NCBI GenBank assembly: GCA_016929715.1
Contig: JAFGIG010000057.1
Location: 1-35,120 of the forward strand
DNA: 35,120 nucleotides
Origin: Caldifarciminota bacterium
GTDB taxonomy: Bacteria > SDB-A
Direction of reading: 5' to 3'
A model generated the notes under the pieces. That model was given only the letters and a program-made list of their open reading frames with translations. It ran no database searches and was not told where the DNA came from. Each line of letters starts with the position of its first letter. Positions within the stretch are counted from its first letter, which is position 1. Below, one piece after another: positions 10,387-18,945 of this stretch. The position numbers and the translations under genes are program-made.

Positions 10387-11116
10387 ACTGAAGGATAAAA
10401 TAAAAAGAGGAAAAAACTCCCTTCTGTTTCCTCTGCTCGATCCGGACAAAATCGGCTCAGATAAACTGCCGCACATCAGCGAAAACATAGCCGATGCCGG
10501 CTGTGACGCGGTTTTAGTTGGAGGTTCTACCCTTTTCAGCGATTCTCTGAAGAAGTTCACAGTAGAGTTGAAAAAAGCAACCGGTCTTCCGGTCATCATT
10601 TTTCCAGGAAATTCAAAATTTATAATCCCTGAAGCGGACGCAGTTTTTTTTCTTACGCTTCTTTCCGGCAGAAACCCGCGATGGCTGATAGAAGAACAGC
10701 TCGAAAATGCGGTTTTCGTCAAGAAATACGGACTTGAGAGCATCCCAGTCGCGTATCTTCTGATAGAATCCGGTAAAAGGACAGCCGTGGAATTTGTCAG
10801 TAACACCAATCCGATCCCTCGAGACAAAATTGACATTCTCGCCGCACACGTCATGGCGGCAGAATGTATGGGAATGAAAAACGTCTATCTCGAAGCGGGC
10901 AGCGGCGCCGTGAATTCCGTTCCCGGCGAATTCATCTCTTGCGCGGGACAAAACTGCACAGGCGTCGTCATCGCCGGAGGCGGTATAAAAGAAGCTAGCG
11001 AAGTCGAAGAGAAAAGAAAAGCCGGCGCGGATATAATCGTAGTCGGAACTGCTCTTGAGAGAGATATCTCCATATTAAAAGAAATGACTTCTGCTGCACA
11101 CGCCCGGATTTGCTGA
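10370..11116 (+). CDS. geranylgeranylglyceryl/heptaprenylglyceryl phosphate synthase (GGGPS/PcrB family)
   Basis: LFPLLDPDKIG, VLVGGSTLFSD, LPVIIFPGNSKFI, VYLEAGSGAVNSVP, VVIAGGGIKEASEV, IIVVGTALERD; TIM-barrel prenyltransferase motifs. Confidence 0.88.
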   Translation: MKTWNELKDKIKRGKNSLLFPLLDPDKIGSDKLPHISENIADAGCDAVLVGGSTLFSDSLKKFTVELKKATGLPVIIFPGNSKFIIPEADAVFFLTLLSGRNPRWLIEEQLENAVFVKKYGLESIPVAYLLIESGKRTAVEFVSNTNPIPRDKIDILAAHVMAAECMGMKNVYLEAGSGAVNSVPGEFISCAGQNCTGVVIAGGGIKEASEVEEKRKAGADIIVVGTALERDISILKEMTSAAHARIC

Positions 11117-11121
11117 ATTAA

Positions 11122-11991
11122 ATGACAACCGAAAGCTTTATCTGCCCTGTAAAAGTGAATTTATCTCTGGCTATAAAAGGCAAAAGAGATGACGGATATC
11201 ACGAGATAGAAACAGTTTTTCAATCGCTCGATTACGGAGACAGAATTTTTTTCAAAAAAGAGGGAAAATACGATGAACTTTTACTGAGCGGAGAGACTGT
11301 CCCTCCAGGAGAGGAAAACCTCGTAATAAAGGCCATGAAAAAGGTTAGAGAGAAATTTAGCGGAATCCCGTCTCTGAAAATCTTTCTCGAAAAAAAAATC
11401 CCTGCGGGAACAGGACTCGGAGCCGGATCCTCAAACGCTGCCGTGGCGTTGCTTTATGCGTGTTCTCTTTCAGAGAATACAGTTTCGGAAAAAGAGTTAG
11501 AAAAGATAGCCCTTGAACTTGGAAGCGATGTCCCTTTTTTTCTCAAAGGCGGCAACGCGAAAGCAGTCGGAAGAGGAGAAGTCCTTTCTTTTAGAGATTT
11601 TTCTATCAAGGGAGTATTTGTTATCCTCATTCCGGAAATCAGAGTTTCAACGAAAGAAGCTTATGAATCTTATGACTTGACATCTGGACGTGAAAAGTAT
11701 AAAAGAATGATTTTTCAGTATAAAAACGAAAAGTTTTACAATGATTTCGAGGCTTTTGTTTTCAAAAGTCACTCAAAATTGAAATATTACAGGGATTCGC
11801 TTCTCGATGCGGGCGCTGAGTTTTCTATGTTGTCCGGATCCGGCTCCTCTGTTTACGGTTTTTTCGTTAAAAACCGATTAGCCGAAGAAGCGGTTTCTCG
11901 TATAAAAAAAAGTATGAAAGGAGAAAAGACAAAGATTTTTACGGCAGGGCCGAGCGAATGTTGGAATTCGCTGGAAGACCTCCGGATATGA
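11122..11991 (+). CDS. ispE: 4-diphosphocytidyl-2-C-methyl-D-erythritol kinase IspE
   Basis: CPVKVNLSLAIKGKRDDGYHEIETVFQSLDYGD, KKIPAGTGLGAGSSNAAVAL, LGSDVPFFLKGGNAKAVGRGE, SMLSGSGSSVYGFF. Confidence 0.93.
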   Translation: MTTESFICPVKVNLSLAIKGKRDDGYHEIETVFQSLDYGDRIFFKKEGKYDELLLSGETVPPGEENLVIKAMKKVREKFSGIPSLKIFLEKKIPAGTGLGAGSSNAAVALLYACSLSENTVSEKELEKIALELGSDVPFFLKGGNAKAVGRGEVLSFRDFSIKGVFVILIPEIRVSTKEAYESYDLTSGREKYKRMIFQYKNEKFYNDFEAFVFKSHSKLKYYRDSLLDAGAEFSMLSGSGSSVYGFFVKNRLAEEAVSRIKKSMKGEKTKIFTAGPSECWNSLEDLRI

Positions 11992-12063
11992 TGGGGCGTC
12001 GTCAAGCGGAAAGACACGGGATTTTGGTTCCCGCATTCGGTGGTTCGAATCCACCCGCCCCAG
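11992..12063 (+). tRNA. tRNA-Gln (anticodon TTG)
   Basis: Cloverleaf by eye: acceptor TGGGGCG/CGCCCCA, anticodon stem CGGGA/TCCCG with loop TTTTGGT, T-arm GGTGG TTCGAAT CCACC. No encoded CCA. Confidence 0.92.
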
Positions 12064-12080
12064 ATAAATTAAGGTGAAAC

Positions 12081-13004
12081 ATGAGGATATTGAGCGGAAA
12101 CAGCAACGTGATGTTGGCAGAGAGAATCTGCACATATCTCAAAACCGACCCCTGCAGGGCTCGGGTTGAGAGATATCCTGACGGAGAAGTCAGAGTGAGG
12201 ATTCTGGAAAGCATAAGAGGAGATGACGTATTCATCATCCAATCTACTTTTCCGCCGGCAGAAAATATTGTTGAATTACTTCTGCTCATAGACGCAGCGA
12301 GGAGGGCTTCTTCGAGAAGAATAACGGCTATTATTCCCTATTTCGGATATTCAAGACAGGACAAAAAAGACGAGCCCAGAGTGCCGATTTCGGCCAAACT
12401 GATGGCTGATGTAATATCAAAAGCAGGGGCAGACAGAATAGTGACGATAGACCTTCACACTGAGCAGATTCCGGGTTTTTTCAACATTCCTTTTGACCAT
12501 CTCTACAGCTCATATAACGCTGTAAATTATTTTTCAGAAATGAAAATCGACGAACTAGCCGTTTTGTCTCCGAACCTAGGAAGAATATCGAAAGCGAGAT
12601 TTTTCGCAAAACAGCTCGGAGATCTTCCTCTTGCCGCCATAGACAAAAGAGGTAAATCCGGAATCGGAGAGAAATTCAATGTAATAGGTGATGTGGGCGG
12701 CAAAAATGTTTTGATAGTTGACGATATTATAGATACAGGCAAGACAATCGAAAATGCGATCAAGACAGTTGTCGAAAACGGCGCGAAAAAAATATTCGTA
12801 TATTGCGCGCATCCTCTTCTTTCTAAGGATTCCGTGGAGAAGATGGAAAACCTTCCTATAGAGCAGTTTGTATATTCCGACACTATTCCGGTCAAAAAAG
12901 ACAAAATGAGAAGTTTTTTCAGAGAAATTTCAGTGTCTTCGATTATCGGAGAGGCTGTCCTCAGAATCCACGAGGAGGCTTCGCTGAGTTCACTTTTTCT
13001 TTGA
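12081..13004 (+). CDS. prs: ribose-phosphate pyrophosphokinase
   Basis: LAERICTYL, RYPDGEVRVRILESIRGDDVFIIQST, IPYFGYSRQDKKDEPRVPISAKL, NVLIVDDIIDTGKTI (PRPP-binding). Confidence 0.94.
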   Translation: MRILSGNSNVMLAERICTYLKTDPCRARVERYPDGEVRVRILESIRGDDVFIIQSTFPPAENIVELLLLIDAARRASSRRITAIIPYFGYSRQDKKDEPRVPISAKLMADVISKAGADRIVTIDLHTEQIPGFFNIPFDHLYSSYNAVNYFSEMKIDELAVLSPNLGRISKARFFAKQLGDLPLAAIDKRGKSGIGEKFNVIGDVGGKNVLIVDDIIDTGKTIENAIKTVVENGAKKIFVYCAHPLLSKDSVEKMENLPIEQFVYSDTIPVKKDKMRSFFREISVSSIIGEAVLRIHEEASLSSLFL

Positions 13005-13025
13005 AAAATAAAAAAGGAGACAGAT

Positions 13026-13658
13026 ATGCATAAAATCAGCCTTGAAGTGGAGAAAAGAGATTGGTCGGGCAAAAACCGCGCCAGAGCGCAGAGAAAAGAA
13101 GGTTTCATACCCGGAGTTATTTACGGGCACAAGGAAAAAAACAGAAATTTTGTCATTCACAGAGACAAGATAGTCCCGGTGATGAAAAAACTTAAGGGAG
13201 AACCAGCTCTCATAGACCTGAAATACGACGGAGGAGAATCTCTTCTGGCTGTGATTAAAGAATTTCAGAAAGACCCTTTAACCGATAAGCTTGTTCATCT
13301 CGACTTTCAGCTTGTCCACGCCGGTGAGTTGTTGAAGGTGGCGGTCCCTGTTTTGACATCGGGAACACCGGAGGGAGTCAAGGCAGGCGGAATACTCGAG
13401 ATAACGTCAAGAGAACTCCTCGTAGAAGCAGTGCCTTCGAAACTTCCTGAGCACATACAGATTGACGTCAGTTCGTTGAAACTTGGACAGAAAATTCACG
13501 TCAGCGACATTGATTTCGGGGAAGTTAAATGCCTTAACGATTCTCACCAGCTCGTCGCGGCGGTAATTGTGCCAAAAGCCGTGAAAGCCGGAGAAGAGAA
13601 ACCTGCGGCTGAACCCACGGAAGGCGAAACGGAAACGAGTGAAACAAAAGAGGAATGA
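13026..13658 (+). CDS. rplY: 50S ribosomal protein L25 (general stress protein Ctc type)
   Basis: EVEKRDWSGKNRARAQRKEGFIPGVIYG, HLDFQLV, LREL..VEAVPSKLPEHIQIDVSSLKLGQKIHVSDI; acidic tail. Confidence 0.93.
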   Translation: MHKISLEVEKRDWSGKNRARAQRKEGFIPGVIYGHKEKNRNFVIHRDKIVPVMKKLKGEPALIDLKYDGGESLLAVIKEFQKDPLTDKLVHLDFQLVHAGELLKVAVPVLTSGTPEGVKAGGILEITSRELLVEAVPSKLPEHIQIDVSSLKLGQKIHVSDIDFGEVKCLNDSHQLVAAVIVPKAVKAGEEKPAAEPTEGETETSETKEE

Positions 13659-14239
13659 GATTATACATAATCGGACTCGGGAATCCCGGAAAGAAGTATG
13701 AATTGACAAGACACAACGCGGGAATTTTAACTCTGGAGAAAATGGCTTCGGAATCAGAAGGAAAATGGCAGAGGTCCAGCCTTTATGACAGCCTTGAAAT
13801 GACTCTGAAAGGCCAGAAGCTCAGCCTCATTAAACCGAAAACATTCATGAATAATTGCGGTGATATAATTTCCGCTCTCAAACTTGACGCCGAAGAAATT
13901 GAAAAATCACTGTTCGTGGCGGATGATTTCGGGCTGAAATTCGGTTTCCTGAGATTTAGAAGATCGGGAAGCAGCGGCGGTCACAAAGGATTTTCTTCCC
14001 TTGAAAAATACGCCGGAAAAAAATATCAACGCCTGCGCATAGGCATAGGACCTCTTCCGGAAGGCGTTGATCCCGCGGAATTTGTGCTGAGCCCTTTCGA
14101 TGCTGAACAGAGGGAGACCTTGACAAAAGTTTTAGACAAATCGGTCTGCGCCGTGAAAGATTGGGCGGACATGGGAATTGATTACGCCATGAACAAATAC
14201 AACAGAAGAGACTTTTCAAAGGAGGATAACCGAAAATGA
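13655..14239 (+). CDS. pth: peptidyl-tRNA hydrolase
   Basis: MRLYIIGLGNPGKKYELTRHNAGILTL, PKTFMNNCGDII, FVADDFGLKFG, GSSGGHKGFSSLEKYAG. Confidence 0.94.
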   Translation: MRLYIIGLGNPGKKYELTRHNAGILTLEKMASESEGKWQRSSLYDSLEMTLKGQKLSLIKPKTFMNNCGDIISALKLDAEEIEKSLFVADDFGLKFGFLRFRRSGSSGGHKGFSSLEKYAGKKYQRLRIGIGPLPEGVDPAEFVLSPFDAEQRETLTKVLDKSVCAVKDWADMGIDYAMNKYNRRDFSKEDNRK

Positions 14240-14544
14240 ATAAATACGAAAACCTTCTGATTCTCGACGCGAGATCGGGAGAAGAAAAAATCAAAGAAAC
14301 TCTTGCCGAAATCACGGGCTATATTGTGGCGAATAAAGGAGAACTTGTTCTTATGAAAGAAGCCGGAAAAAGAGAATTGATAATGAAAAACAATAGAAAA
14401 GTCCCTGGAAATTATGTCTTTAACTATTTCAAGTCTTCACCTGCTTTTATAGAAGGCTATAAAAAATATCTGAACATGAAACCGGAAATATTAAGGCATT
14501 TCGTTGTCAGGATGAAAGATAGCGAAGAGCCGAAGGAGAGTTAA
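14236..14544 (+). CDS. rpsF: 30S ribosomal protein S6
   Basis: YENLLILDARSGEEKIKETLAEI..., YVFNYFKSSPAFIEGYKKYLNMKPEILRHFVVRM; operon position before ssb/rpsR/rplI. Confidence 0.9.
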   Translation: MNKYENLLILDARSGEEKIKETLAEITGYIVANKGELVLMKEAGKRELIMKNNRKVPGNYVFNYFKSSPAFIEGYKKYLNMKPEILRHFVVRMKDSEEPKES

Positions 14545-14546
14545 AA

Positions 14547-14993
14547 ATGCCCGAAGGAAAAATAAGGGTTCCAAACATCAATTTACTCGTTCTTTCAGGT
14601 AGAGTGGCGTCTGATCCTGAGGTCAAATTCACTCAGAGCGGAAAACAATTCGCGTCGTTTTCAATAGCCGTCAGCACCGTGAAAAAAGCAAAATCAGGGG
14701 ATGGATGGGCAGATCCGGAAACCTTTTTCATCAAGGTGACAGCATTCGATTATCTCGCCGAAAAAGTTCAGACCAATCTGCAGAAAGGATCTCCCGTAGT
14801 AGTAGAGGGCAGGCTGAGAGGATATAAATATAACACACCGGAAAAAGAAAACATCAAAGCTTTTGACGTGACGGCAAGCAGGATATATCCTCTTCTATAC
14901 GCCGCCGCTCCTTACGAGGGACAGACGCAGGATAGTTCCGAGTATTCCTACAACGGCCCGGCTCAGAATGAAGATGACGATATACCGTTTTAA
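14547..14993 (+). CDS. ssb: single-stranded DNA-binding protein
   Basis: NINLLVLSGRVASDPEVKFTQSGKQFASFSIAVS, PVVVEGRLRGYKY, C-terminal DDDIPF tip. Confidence 0.94.
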   Translation: MPEGKIRVPNINLLVLSGRVASDPEVKFTQSGKQFASFSIAVSTVKKAKSGDGWADPETFFIKVTAFDYLAEKVQTNLQKGSPVVVEGRLRGYKYNTPEKENIKAFDVTASRIYPLLYAAAPYEGQTQDSSEYSYNGPAQNEDDDIPF

Positions 14994-15010
14994 CATGGAG
15001 GTTGCATTAA

Positions 15011-15220
15011 ATGAAAGTATGTCAGTTGTGCAAAGAAAAAATCGACACTATCGACTATAAAGAAGTCGAAAAACTTGAAAATTTCATAATGGAAAGCGGA
15101 AAAATCCTGCCCCGCAGGATTACTGGCCTTTGTTCGCTTCATCAGAGAAAAGTCAGCAAAGCAATTAAGACGTGTAAAAATTCCGGTTTGATTCCGAGCG
15201 TCATAGAGTATTACAGGTGA
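15011..15220 (+). CDS. rpsR: 30S ribosomal protein S18, zinc-binding (C+) form
   Basis: CQLCKEKIDTIDYKEVEKLENFIMESGKILPRRITGLCSLHQRKVSKAIK. Confidence 0.93.
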   Translation: MKVCQLCKEKIDTIDYKEVEKLENFIMESGKILPRRITGLCSLHQRKVSKAIKTCKNSGLIPSVIEYYR

Positions 15221-15229
15221 GGAGGATAC

Positions 15230-15688
15230 TTGAAAGTCGTATTGACAGATGTAGTAGATAAACTCGGCAAAACCGGCGACACGGTCAACGTGAAGAAAGG
15301 TTACGCGAGAAACTATCTTTTGCCGAAAAAACTCGCTGTGCCGGCGACGCCCGGAGCGCTGAAGATGGTTGAAAGCATCAGAAGACAGAGACTCCAAAAA
15401 GCTATGAAGGGCAAGAGCGAAGCGGAAGAGATTGCCAAGCTTTTAGAGGGGAAGAGCGTTACAGTCAAAGCCAAAGCCTCTGCGCTTGAAAAACTTTACG
15501 GATCGGTAACCGAAAGAGATGTGGCGAGACTACTCGAAGAACAGCACGGGATAGTCATTGACAGGCACAATGTATTCATGAATGAACACATAAAAAAACT
15601 CGGGAGCCATTCGGTGAAAATAGTCCTTCATTCTGAGACGGAAGTAAACCTTCCAGTTTGGGTTGTAAGACATGAAGGAGAAAATTGA
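15230..15688 (+). CDS. rplI: 50S ribosomal protein L9
   Basis: MKVVLTDVVDKLGKTGDTVNVKKGYARNYLLPKKLAVPAT; TTG start after GAGGAGG. Confidence 0.95.
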   Translation: MKVVLTDVVDKLGKTGDTVNVKKGYARNYLLPKKLAVPATPGALKMVESIRRQRLQKAMKGKSEAEEIAKLLEGKSVTVKAKASALEKLYGSVTERDVARLLEEQHGIVIDRHNVFMNEHIKKLGSHSVKIVLHSETEVNLPVWVVRHEGEN

Positions 15689-16407
15689 ACCTTATCGCTC
15701 TTGACATAGGAAACAGCAATCATAAACTCGCGCTTCTCACGGGAACACCTCCCAGGGTAAAGCTCTGCAGGAGTTTTACACAAATACCGAAGAGCATACC
15801 CCCTTTGCCTGATGGGTTTGACAGCATAGCGATATCATCCGTTGTCCCGGAAAAGACTTTTCAATGGATAAGGCTTTTGTCAGAATACATAAAAACAGAT
15901 GATATTAAAGTTCTTGACAGAAAAATTATTAGAAACGTTCCTATTGAAGGTCCTGATCCGGAAAAGGTGGGACTAGACAGAATTCTCGGAATAATAGGCG
16001 CGATGGTGAGAAAACAGCCGCCGTTTGTCCTCATAGACGGCGGAAGCGCGATAACCTTTAATTACGTCGACAGAGATGGAATATTCAGGGGAGGATTCAT
16101 TCTTCCGGGAATACAAATGACAGCCGAGTCTCTATCCTCCTGTCCGGGCATAGGAACAGTTGATTGGAAAAAAATCGAAATAAAACTACCGGCCGCTTCC
16201 ACGACACAGCAGTGCGTGACAACGGGAATTTATCTTTCTGTAAAAGGCGCTATAGAGATTGCCCTTAAAAAGATTTCCGACAATACAGGTTCCGACCCTG
16301 GAGTTGTTTTGACCGGAGGAGCCGGAGAGATTATTAAATCCTGGATAGAAAAAGGAGAATACTTCCCTTACCTTGTTTTGGAAGGTATTGCCGTTGCTTC
16401 TGTCTGA
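15685..16407 (+). CDS. coaX: type III pantothenate kinase
   Basis: NLIALDIGNSNHKLAL, GPDPEKVGLDRILGIIGA, VLIDGGSAITFNYVD, GGFILPGIQM, VVLTGGAGEII. Confidence 0.9.
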   Translation: MNLIALDIGNSNHKLALLTGTPPRVKLCRSFTQIPKSIPPLPDGFDSIAISSVVPEKTFQWIRLLSEYIKTDDIKVLDRKIIRNVPIEGPDPEKVGLDRILGIIGAMVRKQPPFVLIDGGSAITFNYVDRDGIFRGGFILPGIQMTAESLSSCPGIGTVDWKKIEIKLPAASTTQQCVTTGIYLSVKGAIEIALKKISDNTGSDPGVVLTGGAGEIIKSWIEKGEYFPYLVLEGIAVASV

Positions 16408-16840
16408 ACGCGATTTCTTCGCGCCGGACCCGCATTCAATGAAAAGAGAAATAAAAAAGTGTTGCCCTTTTTTTTCGCGGGGCGATTTTGTAGCCCTTTA
16501 CGGGGAGCTCGGTGCAGGAAAGACCTTCACGGTTCAGACTATTTGCGATTTTTTTAATGTGAGAGATAAGGTTACAAGCCCATCTTTTGCGTTCGTCAAT
16601 CATTATTCGGGAGATTTCGAAATTTATCATGTAGATCTTTACAGGCTTGAGACCCCGGAAGATCTTCTCTTTTTGGGGTGGGATGATATTATCGCTTCCA
16701 AGAGCCTAAAACTAATCGAATGGGCGGACAGAATAGATGAAAGTTTTCTGCCTCTGCCCAGATGGGAAATACACATTGATTTTGCCAAATCCGGAGGAAG
16801 AAACGTTAAACTGCTAACCCTAAGAGATAAAGAGCCTTGA
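16373..16840 (+). CDS. tsaE: tRNA threonylcarbamoyladenosine biosynthesis ATPase TsaE
   Basis: VALYGELGAGKTFTVQTICDFF (Walker A), VTSPSFAFVNHYSG, IYHVDLYRLETPEDLLFLGWDD, LIEWADRI. Exact start uncertain (several in-frame TTGs). Confidence 0.92.
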   Translation: MFWKVLPLLLSERDFFAPDPHSMKREIKKCCPFFSRGDFVALYGELGAGKTFTVQTICDFFNVRDKVTSPSFAFVNHYSGDFEIYHVDLYRLETPEDLLFLGWDDIIASKSLKLIEWADRIDESFLPLPRWEIHIDFAKSGGRNVKLLTLRDKEP

Positions 16841-17535
16841 TTTTTCTCGGAATAGACACTTCTTCTTTGGGCATTTCTCTTTATCTTGAAACAGAAAAAG
16901 GGGAAAATTTTGAAATATCTACTTTCCCCGGAAAACCTGCGGGAGAGGATATCGTCGCTGTATTCAAAGACGCTCTCGAAACTATTTGCGCTGAACCGAA
17001 AGAAGTAAATAAAATCGCCGTTGTCACCGGGCCCGGGTCTTTTACGGGGTTGCGCGTGGGGATGGCTTTTGCTAAAGGGCTGTCAAAAGCGTCCGGAGCC
17101 CGACTGAAAGGAATCAATGCCCTATATGCGATTGCCTGGAAATACAGAAAACATTCAGAGCTAATTTTTTCAGTCAGAGACGCAAAGAACGGCAGATATT
17201 ACTGCGGACTGTTTAAATCAGATAAAAATCGGCTCGAACCTGTTTTCATGACTCTCGCCCTCCGCGAGGAGGAAATCAGCGCTTATATTCAAGGCGAAAG
17301 ATTTCTCCTCGCGGGCGAAGGACGCAATAAAGCGGAAGATTTATTTTGCGGCAGAGCTCATACAATAAAAACAACGGATTCATATAAAACAGAGATCATC
17401 TCTCCGGTTCTAATTGAGTTATGGGAAGATCCCCTGACGAAAGAGCTCGACCTTTCAAGCGCTGTTCCGGAGTATTTCAGCGCGGAATTTAGCTTAAATA
17501 AGAGGTTATTTTTCTATAGGCCTGCCGGAAACTGA
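16837..17535 (+). CDS. tsaB: tRNA threonylcarbamoyladenosine biosynthesis protein TsaB
   Basis: IFLGIDTSSLGISLYLE, VVTGPGSFTGLRVGMAFAKGLSKA, SVRDAKNGRYYCGLF. Confidence 0.92.
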   Translation: MIFLGIDTSSLGISLYLETEKGENFEISTFPGKPAGEDIVAVFKDALETICAEPKEVNKIAVVTGPGSFTGLRVGMAFAKGLSKASGARLKGINALYAIAWKYRKHSELIFSVRDAKNGRYYCGLFKSDKNRLEPVFMTLALREEEISAYIQGERFLLAGEGRNKAEDLFCGRAHTIKTTDSYKTEIISPVLIELWEDPLTKELDLSSAVPEYFSAEFSLNKRLFFYRPAGN

Positions 17536-18922
17536 AAGTCCCGATTAGATTGTTTATAAGGAGATATAAAATTATGACGGCGGTTTTTCCGGGTATCGAA
17601 TCTATGACCTGAGAAAAAGTGTGATTCCAAATAAGACAGAAAACAATCCACGGGGAAAAAGACAAAAGATTGAATTTGATTCTGTAGGGAATATGATGAA
17701 GTCTCTGTGATAAAAAAAGGTTTATCAAAAACATTACAACAAAAGAAATCATAGTGGCGAAAGCCGCGCCGAGAATGTTGAACCGTGGAATGAGAAAAAT
17801 ATCGAGAATTATATTGACGACTATTCCTGTCAGAGCGGAATAAGTCAGAATTATGGTCCTGTTTTTTATGTAAATACCGAGCAAAAAATATTGGAGATTG
17901 AAAACTATATTGCTGACGATGAGGAAAGGAACAACCGGAACGGCGCTAATGTATTTCCCGGAAGATATGAGGACTATGAACTGCCTTGAAAAAAGCGTTA
18001 TTATGAGCATAGTCCCTACCGCGAAGAAGTTGAAGAGATCGAAAACTTTCGCGAAATCCTTACCTGAGTTGGTGTCTGAATACGTCGTGTAGAAATAAGG
18101 TCCCCATGCGTTTCTGAAACCCGCAGAAACAGCTGATATAACAGCTGATATTTTAGCGCCAATGGAGTAAACAGCCACTGCTTCATATCCGATGAAAAAC
18201 CTGATTAGAAATCTGTCGGCAAAAGTCAGGACGAGAAGAGTGCTTGTATAGGGTATAAGAGGGAGTGAAAAAAGAGCAATTTTTCTTGCCCACGCCGAAT
18301 CAAAACTCGAAGTCAGGCTTTTTCTCAGGGGGAAAAGAAGCATCAAAGTTATCATTATGGAGCCTGCGGCGATCCCTGACATAAAACCGTTCAAAGAATT
18401 TTTCAAAACTGATGAAAAAATAACTACAAGAAAAAGAGAAAAGAGAGGGGAAAGGTTGTAAAAGATAATGTAAATATTCGGTTTCAGATCCCACTTGAAA
18501 AAAAGCGTAAGAAATTTCTCCTGAGTGCTGACGAAACAATATACGAAAACGAGAATAATCGCGAATGTGCTCGATATTTTAGGAAAAAGCGCTGTTCTGA
18601 AAGGGTAAGAAATTAAACCGGATGCAGAAAAAGTCAGAGCCGAGAAAATAACGAGTAAAATGAAACTGGTGGAAAAAACAGTTTTCTTGTGATCAAAAAA
18701 TTCTTTGTCAGTATAAAAACGCCCAAGTGCGCTTGAAATCTGTATCCCGCTGAGAGCGGTCGAGGCAAGCGCTGTGAAAGTGAGGATGTATGATATTCTG
18801 CCGAATTCTTCCACCGTGAAGACGTTTGTGTAGGTTTTCGTCGCGGCTAGATTGATTAACTGATAAAATACTGCGCCTGCCGAATAGATGAATATATGAT
18901 TGAAGAGCGTTTTCAGATTCAT
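17489..18922 (-). CDS. polysaccharide (Wzx/MATE-type) flippase
   Basis: ~12 hydrophobic segments; MNLKTLFNHIFIYSAGAVFYQLINLAATKTYTNVFTVEEFGRISYIL resembles polysaccharide biosynthesis membrane proteins. Start could also be 18928 or 18931. Confidence 0.85.
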   Translation of the reverse strand: MNLKTLFNHIFIYSAGAVFYQLINLAATKTYTNVFTVEEFGRISYILTFTALASTALSGIQISSALGRFYTDKEFFDHKKTVFSTSFILLVIFSALTFSASGLISYPFRTALFPKISSTFAIILVFVYCFVSTQEKFLTLFFKWDLKPNIYIIFYNLSPLFSLFLVVIFSSVLKNSLNGFMSGIAAGSIMITLMLLFPLRKSLTSSFDSAWARKIALFSLPLIPYTSTLLVLTFADRFLIRFFIGYEAVAVYSIGAKISAVISAVSAGFRNAWGPYFYTTYSDTNSGKDFAKVFDLFNFFAVGTMLIITLFSRQFIVLISSGKYISAVPVVPFLIVSNIVFNLQYFLLGIYIKNRTIILTYSALTGIVVNIILDIFLIPRFNILGAAFATMISFVVMFLINLFLSQRLHHIPYRIKFNLLSFSPWIVFCLIWNHTFSQVIDSIPGKTAVIILYLLINNLIGTFSFRQAYRKITSYLS

Positions 18923-18945
18923 AAGCATCAATTATAATTGTATTT

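Noticed and set aside
10297-10854. 185-aa minus-strand ORF opposite recX/GGGPS
   Set aside because: Antisense to confident genes, no recognisable domain.
12527-13108. 193-aa minus-strand ORF opposite prs/rplY
   Set aside because: Lies antisense to strongly conserved coding sequence with no family motif; shadow ORF.
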